40,267 nucleotides of DNA from UBA287 sp034190325. GTDB lineage: Archaea; Thermoplasmatota; UBA186; UBA287. The notes beneath the pieces are model-generated. The model ran no database searches. It saw only the letters and a list, made by a program, of their open reading frames with translations, and had not been told where the DNA came from. The translations under genes and the position numbers were made by a program. Location: contig JAXHST010000087.1 of NCBI GenBank assembly GCA_034190325.1, positions 1 through 40,267 on the forward strand, read 5' to 3'. Below are positions 24,073-31,761 of this stretch, in pieces; the first letter of the stretch is position 1; every line of letters starts with the position of its first letter.

Positions 24073-25156
24073 GTTCCTAACAGGCATGGTAAAGGGCTTG
24101 CTTTCAGGTGCTGTACCCGGGATGCATATAAATAACATAGTCAGCACCATAAACGATCCCGCAGGGATAGTTGCGTCATACGCATCTTTCATCATATTTT
24201 CCTTTGTCCCCCCAATATACCTCTATTCAATGAACATAGATATCGGTGTGGCGATGTTCCCTTCACAGAGAATGGCACTGCAGGGCAGGAGCAGAGAAGC
24301 ACTAGCGCTCAGCACCTCAGGCGCTCTACTATCTTTTATGATTATGGCATCTCTTCTGGCAACCAACATTGTTGATCCAATTTTCAATCTTTTCTCCAAT
24401 GAGTACATAGCTCTCGCTATTATCCTGTTCATAATCGTAGCGCTTTTCATAAATCAAAAGAGATTGTTTTATGCTCTGTTCATATTCCTTTTAACAGGGC
24501 TTCTGGGAATAGCATCAATGAATATTCAGAATGCTCTCATGCCAATGCTCTCTGGCTTTTTCGGTCTTCCAGCGCTGCTGCAAAAAGGGAGCGAAATAGA
24601 GCTCCCGGAGAGCACATCCAGTGGAGGAAGAACAGTTCTGCCGTTTCTGCTCGCTTCTTTTTTTGGATTTGTAGCCGCATCAACCAAAGCGGTTACCCCA
24701 GGGGTGATCTCAATACTTCTATACATCTGGCTCAGAAGTGATGAAGAGATGATGCTGGGGATGGGTGCTCTTGTCGGCTCTAATGCGGCAGCAACAATAG
24801 GAAATTTCTATGTTACAGGGGCTTTGCGCAGCGGTCCTGCAGCGCAACTGGCGCGTATTGAGCTCTCTATACCCCTAAGCAAAGCGCTCTTCCTTCTCCT
24901 CCTATCTGCTGTGCTATCTTTTATCCTTCTGCTTCTACTTTCTAGATATCTGGTAAAAGTCTACAGGGCAATAAACAGATGGAAAACAATTTTTATTGCG
25001 CTTCTATTGGTGCTGATCTTTTTGTTCTCCGGTGCCGGCGGGGTTTTTTTGTTTTTTGTTTCAAGCACCATAGGGATTCTTACCATAAAGCTGAGGGTAA
25101 GAAGAATTAATTGTATGGGCTGTATAATGATCCCGGCTCTGATAGGTTTTCTATAA
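24056..25156 (+). CDS. TctA-like integral membrane permease (COG1784 type)
   Basis: 366 residues with about nine or ten hydrophobic helices. The opening GMVKGLLSGAVPGMHINNIV is the glycine-rich first TctA motif (GxxxGxxPGxxxN). A second, inverted copy of the signature occurs near 206-222 (FFGFVAASTKAVTPGVISI), consistent with an inverted-repeat transporter. Archaeal members are fused or unfused TctA relatives with no TctB or TctC partner; the substrate is unknown, and tricarboxylates should not be assumed. It is coupled to the OB-fold gene upstream. ATG 24056 and ATG 24062 are both possible starts. Confidence 0.85.
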   Translation: MFMFYEFLTGMVKGLLSGAVPGMHINNIVSTINDPAGIVASYASFIIFSFVPPIYLYSMNIDIGVAMFPSQRMALQGRSREALALSTSGALLSFMIMASLLATNIVDPIFNLFSNEYIALAIILFIIVALFINQKRLFYALFIFLLTGLLGIASMNIQNALMPMLSGFFGLPALLQKGSEIELPESTSSGGRTVLPFLLASFFGFVAASTKAVTPGVISILLYIWLRSDEEMMLGMGALVGSNAAATIGNFYVTGALRSGPAAQLARIELSIPLSKALFLLLLSAVLSFILLLLLSRYLVKVYRAINRWKTIFIALLLVLIFLFSGAGGVFLFFVSSTIGILTIKLRVRRINCMGCIMIPALIGFL

Positions 25157-25178
25157 GGTAGTTCACCTGGCGAATTAA

Positions 25179-26552
25179 CTATAGATGCGCATATAGATTC
25201 AGGTGATCTTTGACCCCTCTTGTAACATCAAACTCCTTCATAGCTCTCTCCTTGCCCTTTCTTCCCATCTCATTAGCCTTCTCAGGATTTTCCAGTAGCT
25301 CTAGAAGTTTGCTCGCCAGTTGTTTATAGTTGCCAGGATCAAAAAGATAACCAGTTTCGCCATCCACAATCTGATACTTTATGCCCCCGACTCTAGAGCC
25401 TATAACGGGCTTGCCAAACATCATTGCTTCCGTCACTGTTAAGCCAAAACCTTCCATTATGCTGGGTTGTATAACAGCAAAGCTCGCTGCAAAGCTATTT
25501 TTTAGATCCTCATCATCCACATGACCTGTGAATGTTACGTTTCTGCTCAGATTTTTCTGTCGAACCAGTTCCTTCAATCTTTCTACATAACCCCCCCTTG
25601 TTTTGCTGGATATTATCTTTCCGGTCATGGATCCATTGCCAACAAAAACAGTCTTTGCATATGGGAACTCCTCAAGCACATATGGTACAGCTCCTATGAG
25701 TGTCGCATGCCCTTTTCTCGGGTCCATCCTTGAAACACAGAGCAATATCGGAGGCCCCTCTAGGAACGGCGTCTCTGCTGGTTTTTGTCCATAAAGGACA
25801 TAGTAGACCCACGATAGAGCATCGCTTCTTGTCTGGGGGTGCTGGGTGATTGCTTGATCCCCCGCCCAATCGAGTCTGAATTTCTGCCTGAAGGCTTTAC
25901 TATCTCCGTAGTTGAACCTTGCGGAATCAACGAATGGCATTATGCAAAACGTTTTATCTCTATCAAGACCTGCCTCCACAGCAGCTTCTACATACTCTTC
26001 GGTTGAAAAAACGCAGTAGTCATAATCATTCATATACTCTATAAAGAAATCCTTCCACTCATCCGGCAGAGTTTTCAGAAAAGGTACGTGCCATGTATAT
26101 ACGATCGGGCAGGTGATGTTCGCATCTTTCATCATCCCTCCCAGAGGTAAAAACTGAAAGTCGTGCACATGTATGATATCAAAATGCTCTTCATCATTCA
26201 GCTGCTTTACCTCCTTCAGAGCCTCTTCATTCAGCTTTATATATTTCCTGTATCCGAACCTCTCTCTTCTCGATAGCACATCCGGGCGAACCCTGGTTCC
26301 ATGGCATACCTTTAATATGTTCTCCTTGAAAATGCCATACTTCGAAATTGTATCCTGGGAGCCCCCTCTGTAAAACCTGTGGACATCAATGCCATCAACA
26401 ACCTCATACCTTAGCGTCTCAGGTGTGCTCAGCGTTACCTCGTGTACTTCATAACCTTCTTTTATGAGTTTTTTACCAAGGTCCAGGAGATAATCGGACA
26501 CCCCGCCAGCGTATGGATAAAAAGATTGCGAAACATAACATATCTTTTTCAT
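25179..26552 (-). CDS. GT4-family glycosyltransferase with a mid-protein insert
   Basis: 457 residues. The N-terminal GT-B domain begins ICYVSQSFYPYAGGVSDYLL; a HVHDFQFLPLG acceptor loop lies near 127-137. The donor domain has LLCVSRMDPRKGHATLIGAV, FTGHVDDEDL and PSIMEGFGLTVTEAMMFGKP (EX7E). Between the domains, about residues 230-265, an extra segment rich in polar residues (ITQHPQTRSDALSWVYYVLY) replaces the usual short linker and adds length over the other GT4 in this window. Related archaeal enzymes include trehalose or sucrose-type synthases, but I cannot name the acceptor. It follows a doubtful membrane ORF by 13 nt. Confidence 0.9.
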   Translation of the reverse strand: MKKICYVSQSFYPYAGGVSDYLLDLGKKLIKEGYEVHEVTLSTPETLRYEVVDGIDVHRFYRGGSQDTISKYGIFKENILKVCHGTRVRPDVLSRRERFGYRKYIKLNEEALKEVKQLNDEEHFDIIHVHDFQFLPLGGMMKDANITCPIVYTWHVPFLKTLPDEWKDFFIEYMNDYDYCVFSTEEYVEAAVEAGLDRDKTFCIMPFVDSARFNYGDSKAFRQKFRLDWAGDQAITQHPQTRSDALSWVYYVLYGQKPAETPFLEGPPILLCVSRMDPRKGHATLIGAVPYVLEEFPYAKTVFVGNGSMTGKIISSKTRGGYVERLKELVRQKNLSRNVTFTGHVDDEDLKNSFAASFAVIQPSIMEGFGLTVTEAMMFGKPVIGSRVGGIKYQIVDGETGYLFDPGNYKQLASKLLELLENPEKANEMGRKGKERAMKEFDVTRGVKDHLNLYAHL

Positions 26553-26565
26553 ATACTTGTATAAC

Positions 26566-26916
26566 CTAAATCCTATTTTTTAGTTTCGATAGCATTTGGT
26601 TTTCTGTAGAGCTCACTCCCGGGAGCATTGAGTGTGGAAACTGCACTCCAGTTATGAGAGCATAGTTTATACCTTTCTCTAGAGCCCATTTGAGCTCTAC
26701 ATACCCTATTGAATATGGTATGCTTGATAGAACAGCCAGGGTATCAAGCACAAGCGTAAAAGCCTTCCAACAAAGTGTAAAGATAGCTGTAATGGCTATA
26801 CTTTTACCATCAAGATTTTCTAAATTGATCCTTCTATGCAGAAGCGAACCAATTTTAAAAGAGTACAAAGTATCTCTCTGGCGGATAAGGCTGTTAAAGG
26901 AGATCTCTGCCCACAA
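26566..26916 (-). CDS. Possible membrane protein without a clear start, unknown
   Basis: An open frame runs from a stop near 26960 down to 26566. Before the first usable codon (TTG at 26916) it already reads AFVIFVFILWLLWAEIS, a good membrane helix, so the coding signal starts earlier than any ATG, GTG or TTG. A second hydrophobic stretch is IAITAIFTLCWKAFTL, followed by LVLDTLAVLSSIPYSIGYV. It would precede the GT4 gene by 13 nt. Either the true start is non-standard, or the gene is truncated where pheS now begins, or the frame is chance. The pheS promoter lies inside it. Confidence 0.35.
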   Translation of the reverse strand: MWAEISFNSLIRQRDTLYSFKIGSLLHRRINLENLDGKSIAITAIFTLCWKAFTLVLDTLAVLSSIPYSIGYVELKWALEKGINYALITGVQFPHSMLPGVSSTENQMLSKLKNRI

Positions 26917-26925
26917 AAGCCATAG

Positions 26926-26933
26926 TATAAATA
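26926..26933 (+). promoter_or_regulatory. TATA box of pheS
   Basis: TATAAATA 29-36 nt before ATG 26962. No ribosome site precedes the start, so the leader is at most a few bases. Confidence 0.45.
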
Positions 26934-26961
26934 CAAATATGACAAATGCTCTTATTCTTTA

Positions 26962-28347
26962 ATGATCGGGGAGAGAGAAGCAGATACGTTAGAGAAGCTC
27001 GATGAAGAATGGAGAGGTGTTAAAGAGGTTGGGGGAGGCCTGGTGCCGTGGCTTGAGAAACAGGGTTTAATAGAGGTGAAAGAAGAAACTCATACAGACT
27101 ATGATCTCACAGAAGAGGGAAGAAAATACCTCACAGAGGGATTACCTGAAAAAAGAGCTCTTGCTTATGTGAGAGATGGAAAGATAAAGATCTCAGAGAT
27201 ACCGGAGGTAAAGATAGCAACAATATGGCTGAAGCGTTTTGGGGCGAGAATAGAAAAGGGGGGTATCCTGATAGATGATGCTGAAAAGATAGCTGCAAGG
27301 ATAAAAGAGCTTGAAGTGGCTTTGAGAGATCCCTCAAAAGCCCCAAAAGATGTGATTGAGATCCTTATGAAGAGGAAGCTACTGGTTAAAAGGGAAACAG
27401 TAGAGCGTTTTGTGAGGATAACAGAGAAAGGAAAGGAAGCTCTGGCTGCGAAGGGCGACAAACATGTCGTTACAAGGTTGGATAAGGAGATAATAAAAAA
27501 CTTTGAGGCTTACGATTTTAAGGAATATGATATCTCAATGCCTGTTAGGGAGAGCTACTTTGGAAGAAAACACCCATTAAAAAAAGTTATTGATGATGTG
27601 AGGGAGATATTTGTGTCTATGGGGTTTGAGGAGAGCACAGGGAGCTTTGTTGAGCCCAGCTTCTGGGATATGGATGCGCTCTTTGTACCGCAGCAACATC
27701 CTGCTAGAGATCTGCAGGACACTTTCTATGTGAAGGGATCAATGGAGGTGGAAGAGAAAGAATTTGTGGAAAAAGTCAAGGAGGTCCATGAGAATGGTGG
27801 TGACACTGGCTCAACGGGTTGGGGGTACAGATGGAGCTATGAAGAAGCAAAAAGAGCCCTTTTAAGGACGCACACAACCGTGTGCTCCATAAGATATATG
27901 CACAACAATAGAGACAAAGACAGCTTCAAGGCATTTACCATAGGCAGAATATTTCGAAGAGAGAATCCAGATCCAACACATCTGCCAGAGTTCACTCAGA
28001 TAGATGGTATAATGAGCGAAAAAGGTGCAAGCTTAGCGATGCTCATAGGGGTACTTAAAAAGTTCTACAGGGAAATGGGGTTTGATAACATAAGGGTAAA
28101 GCCTTCTTACTTCCCATACACAGAGCCCAGTCTGGAGGTTGAGGTCCTTTATAACGGAAAATACCTTGAGCTCGGTGGAGCTGGAGTTTTTAGAGCTGAG
28201 GTTACCTATCCCCTGGGGGTAAAGGCTCCCGTTCTTGCATGGGGACTGGGTGTTGAAAGGCTTGCGATGCTTCTTTACGGACTGGAAAGCATAAAGGAGC
28301 TCTATATGAGCGATATAGAATGGATAAGAAGCACATGTTTGAGATAA
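26962..28347 (+). CDS. pheS: Phenylalanyl-tRNA synthetase alpha subunit
   Basis: 461 residues, archaeal/eukaryotic type. The N-terminal region (1-175) carries winged-helix-like DNA/tRNA-binding modules, and the first one looks shortened. The class II catalytic core starts near 185. Motif 2 reads IFRRENPDPTHLPEFTQIDG; motif 3 is AWGLGVERLAMLLYG; phenylalanine-pocket residues lie in SYFPYTEPSLEVEV. It charges tRNA-Phe with PheT, which is not in this window. The end overlaps tgtA by 28 nt, an operon of two translation genes. Family members are often nearer 500 residues, so a somewhat compact N-terminus is noted. Confidence 0.95.
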   Translation: MIGEREADTLEKLDEEWRGVKEVGGGLVPWLEKQGLIEVKEETHTDYDLTEEGRKYLTEGLPEKRALAYVRDGKIKISEIPEVKIATIWLKRFGARIEKGGILIDDAEKIAARIKELEVALRDPSKAPKDVIEILMKRKLLVKRETVERFVRITEKGKEALAAKGDKHVVTRLDKEIIKNFEAYDFKEYDISMPVRESYFGRKHPLKKVIDDVREIFVSMGFEESTGSFVEPSFWDMDALFVPQQHPARDLQDTFYVKGSMEVEEKEFVEKVKEVHENGGDTGSTGWGYRWSYEEAKRALLRTHTTVCSIRYMHNNRDKDSFKAFTIGRIFRRENPDPTHLPEFTQIDGIMSEKGASLAMLIGVLKKFYREMGFDNIRVKPSYFPYTEPSLEVEVLYNGKYLELGGAGVFRAEVTYPLGVKAPVLAWGLGVERLAMLLYGLESIKELYMSDIEWIRSTCLR

Positions 28348-30032
28348 AGGATAGAGATGGGCTAGCGAGGTTGGGCGTATTAAGGATAGGAGAGAGGCAG
28401 GTGGATACGCCCTTACTTATGCCTGTAATAAATCCAAACATCTCTATGATAAAAGCTTCAGATATGAAAGAGATGGGGTGCGAGATGGTTATAACCAACG
28501 CATACATACTCAAAAAAAGCGGCATAGAGAGAGATGTTCATGATGTTCTCGGTTTTGATGGCCCAGTTATGACAGATTCAGGAACCTTCCAGAGTCATGT
28601 TTATGGTGGTATCGAATTTTCAAATGAGGAGATGCTCTCATTCCAGCAGGAGATAGGGAGCGATGTGAACACCATCGTAGACGAATTTGTTGAGCCCGGG
28701 GATAGCTATGAGGTAGCGGAACGCAAAACAATGGAGACGATATCAAGAGCAAAGAGCGCTTATAACACCCGTAAAACGTTGGCTTTACCGGTTCAGGGTG
28801 GATTGTACAGGGATCTAAGAAAAAAATGCGCTAAGGCTTACTACAATTATGAAGCTTTGTTTCCTATAGGCGGCGTGGTTCCGCTGATGGAGTCGCAAAG
28901 ATATGAAGAGCTCATAGATGTGGTGCTTACATGCAAGCGTTATCTGAATCCCTCAATGCCGGCCCATCTATTCGGTTGTGGGCATCCCATGCTTTTTGCC
29001 ATTGCATCGCTCTTTGGATGTGATCTCTTTGACTCAGCGGCTTACTCCAAGTTTGCTGCAGAGGATAGATTTATGTTTGAGAATGGAACCATATCTTTAA
29101 GCGCCATAAGTGAGGATATCTGTAGCTGTCCTGTGTGCTCAAAACATGGGATAGAGAAGATAAAGAGCATGGAAAAAACTGAGAGAGTTAAACTGATAGC
29201 GGAGCACAACCTTCGCACATCTTTTCAGGAGATAAGAAGAGTCAGGAATGCTATAAAAAATGGGCGCATATGGGAGCTCGCAGAGATCAGAGCGAGAGGA
29301 AATCCTGCTCTTCTCTATGGTTTTAATGCTATCAAAAAGTATAAAAAACTCCTTGAGCACTATGAGCCCTTGAGCAGGAAGAGCTCTCTGGGAACCGGAG
29401 CGGAGAGCTTTTATAGGCCAATGGTCACAAGAGCTGTTAAGAGAAGTAAAGATTGCTACATCTCAGGCTTTTATCATCAATCCTTTGTGCCTTGCCCAGC
29501 GGAGTTAAGATACACATACCCTTTCGGGCAGGCGATTATGCCATATACAAAAAGCGCAAAAGCAATGGAAAATCTGAGGAAGGGAGAACCAGGCGATGAA
29601 GAAACTATCAGGGCTATAGCCAGAATGCAGTTTGGAGCGGACGCTGAGAGAGCGCTGCTAAATGGTGAGCTAACCTTTGTTAAGTCAAGAAAAAATAACA
29701 GAATCAGAAACGTTATGTGCGATGGGGAGCACATACTATCTCTGAGAGCGGAGGATGGTTATTTTACACTTAAGCCTGAAGGAGGAAGAAAACTTCTTGA
29801 TCTACCCTATCCCAGAATGAGAGTTGTTGTGAACAGAGATAGCGAGGATCCTGTGAGGGAGGGGAAAAATGTGTTCGCAAAGTTTGTGGTTGATGCTGAT
29901 GATAAGACTATCATAGGAAATGAAGTTGTGGTTGTTAATGAAAAGGATGAATTACTTGCGATCGGCAGAGCGCTTATGGTAAGAGAAGAGATGCTTGCTT
30001 TCAAAAGAGGTATAGCAATAAAAATAAGATAA
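28320..30032 (+). CDS. tgtA: Archaeal tRNA-guanine(15) transglycosylase with PUA domain
   Basis: 570 residues, the one-piece archaeal form that exchanges guanine-15 in the D loop for preQ0 on the way to archaeosine. The catalytic core has D86 in MTDSGTFQSH and D238 in LFDSAAYSKFAAEDR (general base and nucleophile positions). The zinc cluster is CSCPVCSKHG near 267-276, and FGCGHPMLFAIAS lies before it. After the core come C1/C2-like linkers and a PUA RNA-binding domain from about 490 (RMRVVVNRDSEDPVREGKNV, GNEVVVVNEKDELLAIGRA). The first codon, ATG 28320, overlaps pheS; ATG 28335 is an alternative. Confidence 0.96.
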   Translation: MDKKHMFEIKDRDGLARLGVLRIGERQVDTPLLMPVINPNISMIKASDMKEMGCEMVITNAYILKKSGIERDVHDVLGFDGPVMTDSGTFQSHVYGGIEFSNEEMLSFQQEIGSDVNTIVDEFVEPGDSYEVAERKTMETISRAKSAYNTRKTLALPVQGGLYRDLRKKCAKAYYNYEALFPIGGVVPLMESQRYEELIDVVLTCKRYLNPSMPAHLFGCGHPMLFAIASLFGCDLFDSAAYSKFAAEDRFMFENGTISLSAISEDICSCPVCSKHGIEKIKSMEKTERVKLIAEHNLRTSFQEIRRVRNAIKNGRIWELAEIRARGNPALLYGFNAIKKYKKLLEHYEPLSRKSSLGTGAESFYRPMVTRAVKRSKDCYISGFYHQSFVPCPAELRYTYPFGQAIMPYTKSAKAMENLRKGEPGDEETIRAIARMQFGADAERALLNGELTFVKSRKNNRIRNVMCDGEHILSLRAEDGYFTLKPEGGRKLLDLPYPRMRVVVNRDSEDPVREGKNVFAKFVVDADDKTIIGNEVVVVNEKDELLAIGRALMVREEMLAFKRGIAIKIR

Positions 30033-30043
30033 GAGAGGGTAGC

Positions 30044-30212
30044 TCACTCTTTCTTTTTTCTGTGTGTTAGAGCTACAGCTGCTCCAGCAAGCCCTATCGC
30101 TCCAAGAGTTAGGCATGCTTCAAATCCTGGGGCCCTCTCCTGTCTGGTTCTCAGTTCCCTGCTCAACACAGGCAGACAGAGCCAGAACTGCCATTATGGC
30201 AAATATTGCCAT
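30044..30212 (-). pseudogene. Tiny lipoprotein with PGF-CTERM sorting tail, frame broken by one base
   Basis: The ATG at 30212 opens a signal peptide with a perfect lipobox (MAIFAIMAVLALSAC), then VEQGTENQTGEG. That frame stops about 30 codons in. In the next frame, EACLTLGAIGLAGAAVALTH plus RKKKE ends at 30044. Removing one C from the CCCC run near 30128-30131 joins them as TGEGPGFEACLTLGAIG, an exact PGF-CTERM motif, hydrophobic helix and basic end, recognised by archaeosortase A. The restored protein is about 55 residues: little more than a lipobox, an eleven-residue spacer and a sorting tail. It could be a sequencing error or a recent loss. Confidence 0.7.
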
Positions 30213-30301
30213 TATCTTTTTTTCTGGTATTTTCTATCACCAATTGCTTATTTGCTTCTATTATACCTAAAGTTTTCTTAATTCCCACCGTAAACAAATT
30301 T

Positions 30302-30356
30302 TAGATTACTATCATTGTATAAACAGGCGTGATTTTTTAGTAATCTACAGATTACT
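30302..30356. promoter_or_regulatory. Three AGATTACT operator-like boxes around a TATA-like element
   Basis: TAGATTACTA at 30302-30311, its exact reverse complement TAGTAATCTA at 30338-30347, and AGATTACT at 30349-30356. The last two make the dyad AGTAATCT-AC-AGATTACT with centres about 10 bp apart, one helical turn. A TTTATA-like box on the minus strand (about 30317-30323) lies between the first and second boxes. The cluster sits just upstream of the tiny lipoprotein gene and overlaps the stop codon of the ribbon-helix-helix gene. This is the arrangement of an operator. Confidence 0.6.
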
Positions 30357-30777
30357 GAATGGAATATAGAGTGAAATAAAATAGCAAAAACACCACAACA
30401 GCAATAATGATTGAAAAGATGGGAATGATCTGATAGCTGTCGGTAATTGAGAAAATGTATATCGCAATAGGCATCACGATCATAAGGACAACTATGTATT
30501 TGAAAAGACCTTTGATCTTATCCATGATCTTTAATACCTCTCTATTATATCTCTCCCTTTCTTCCGACAACTTTTCTTCTACATTCGCTATACTCATCGC
30601 TGAATTATACAAAAATGTTCCTAAGGGTACCCCCTCTTTTTCTGCAAGCTCTTCTATTCTCTCTTTTGCTTCTCTATCTATTCGAAATGTTATGGCAGGT
30701 TTCCTCTGATTATACCTCTCCTGTGCCTCTTTTATCTTTCTTTCTTTTTCCTCTTCAGACATCAGTTTTTTTGGCAT
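30352..30777 (-). CDS. Ribbon-helix-helix-like protein with two C-terminal membrane helices
   Basis: 141 residues. A basic helical N-terminus (1-28) is followed by AITFRIDREAKERIEELAEK and EGVPLGTFLYN (about 28-58), the beta strand plus two helices of a MetJ/Arc/CopG-type DNA-binding fold. A charged helix follows (EEKLSEERERYNREVLKIMD). Two membrane helices end it: about 93-111 (YIVVLMIVMPIAIYIFS) and 117-137 (IIPIFSIIIAVVVFLLFYF). The DNA-binding part would face the cytoplasm. A membrane-tethered regulator is the natural reading; a non-DNA RHH adaptor is the alternative. The promoter TTATATAAA lies 20-28 nt upstream. Confidence 0.75.
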   Translation of the reverse strand: MPKKLMSEEEKERKIKEAQERYNQRKPAITFRIDREAKERIEELAEKEGVPLGTFLYNSAMSIANVEEKLSEERERYNREVLKIMDKIKGLFKYIVVLMIVMPIAIYIFSITDSYQIIPIFSIIIAVVVFLLFYFTLYSIQ

Positions 30778-30796
30778 TGATGTTTATGAGCTTGTC

Positions 30797-30805
30797 TTTA
30801 TATAA
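30797..30805 (-). promoter_or_regulatory. TATA box of the RHH/membrane protein gene
   Basis: TTATATAAA on the minus strand, 20-28 nt before ATG 30777, consistent with a leaderless transcript. It shares an 82-nt gap with the divergent cupin gene, for which no clear TATA box is seen. Confidence 0.5.
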
Positions 30806-30859
30806 CCTTATCGATGGCGCATGAAAAAGTCTACGAAAAAAGTATGAATCCGCAGAACA

Positions 30860-31261
30860 ATGATATCTATGGTAAACCATTATAGTGATATAAAAGAAAA
30901 ACCTGTTGATGGAGCATATGGCACACACATAAGGTGGCTCATCACCCCTAGAACAGGGGCAAAAAGTTTTGCTATGAGATATTTCAGAATAGAGCCGAAT
31001 GGCGCTTCACCACTGCATAGCCATCCATACGAACATGAAGTCTTCGTGCTTAAAGGAAAAGGAGAGCTCCTTGTAGGAAAGGAAACAGCCCTTTCTAAAG
31101 AAAGCGCTGTGCGGAAAGAGAATATATCAGAGGGCTATTTTGCGCTGATAGAAGAGAATGAGATCCACCAGTTCAAGAATGATGGAGAAAAGGATCTAGA
31201 ATTTCTCTGCATTATCCCGATAAAAGAGGAAAATATACCGGAAGAGGAAAAAAATGTTTAA
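30860..31261 (+). CDS. Single-domain cupin protein
   Basis: 133 residues, one beta-barrel. Cupin motif 1 is visible as HSHPYEHEVFVLKGKGELLVG (His, His, Glu, His metal ligands near 53-60) and motif 2 as ALIEENEIHQFKNDGEKDLE with the fourth His. It binds a divalent metal; many small cupins are dioxygenases, isomerases or sensors, and nothing here decides which. It lies 21 nt ahead of the Fe-S subunit and oxidoreductase genes on the same strand, so it may belong to that operon. Met4 (30869) is an alternative start. Confidence 0.85.
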   Translation: MISMVNHYSDIKEKPVDGAYGTHIRWLITPRTGAKSFAMRYFRIEPNGASPLHSHPYEHEVFVLKGKGELLVGKETALSKESAVRKENISEGYFALIEENEIHQFKNDGEKDLEFLCIIPIKEENIPEEEKNV

Positions 31262-31282
31262 GTTCAGACATTGGTTAAGGCC

Positions 31283-31761
31283 ATGGGGCTTATAATTGTA
31301 CCGCACCCAGAAAAATGCACGCATTGTAGAGAATGTGAGCTTGCATGCTCTCTGCATCATGAAAAGAAGGTAAACTCTAAAAAACTAGAATAAGGGTTAT
31401 ACGGGCTTCTTATGACCTCTCTGTCCCCTCTCTGTGCACCCATGGTTATGGTTGTGCCCTGGAGTGTGTTGATTCCTGTCCCATGGGGGCCATAGAGGAG
31501 AACAATGGCTTTGTGGGCATAGATGAAGAGCTGTGTGATGGATGTGGTGCATGTGTGGATGTTTGCCCATTCAATGCCATAAGGCTCTTTGATGGAAAAG
31601 CAAAAAAGTGTGATCTGTGTGGAGGCGAACCGGCGTGTGTATCCCTCTGTTCTCAGGGTGCGCTCACATTTGAAGAGGGCAAAACTGTAGATAAAAGGGT
31701 TTTCAACGAGATAAAAAAGGTCGTTGAGGAAAGGAGGGAAGACTATGTACTACAGATATAA
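31283..31761 (+). CDS. Four-cluster ferredoxin-like Fe-S subunit of the tungsten oxidoreductase (one-base frameshift)
   Basis: Two overlapping frames form one protein. The first, from ATG 31283, has CTHCRECELACSLHHEKK and stops at about 31393. The second continues KTRIRVIRASYDLSVPSLC and runs to 31761 with CTHGYGCALECVDSCP, CDGCGACVDVCP and CDLCGGEPACVSLCS. Sixteen cysteines fit four [4Fe-4S] clusters, as in AOR-linked electron-transfer subunits. The frames join if the A6 run near 31378-31384 had one more A. Sequencing error, a slippery decoding site or true mutation are all possible. It overlaps the oxidoreductase gene by 17 nt and should carry its electrons. Confidence 0.8.

Noticed and set aside
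30064..30270. 68-residue plus-strand frame after tgtA
   Set aside because: The opposite strand carries the lipobox and PGF-CTERM sequence, which is much more specific; the plus frame has no motif.
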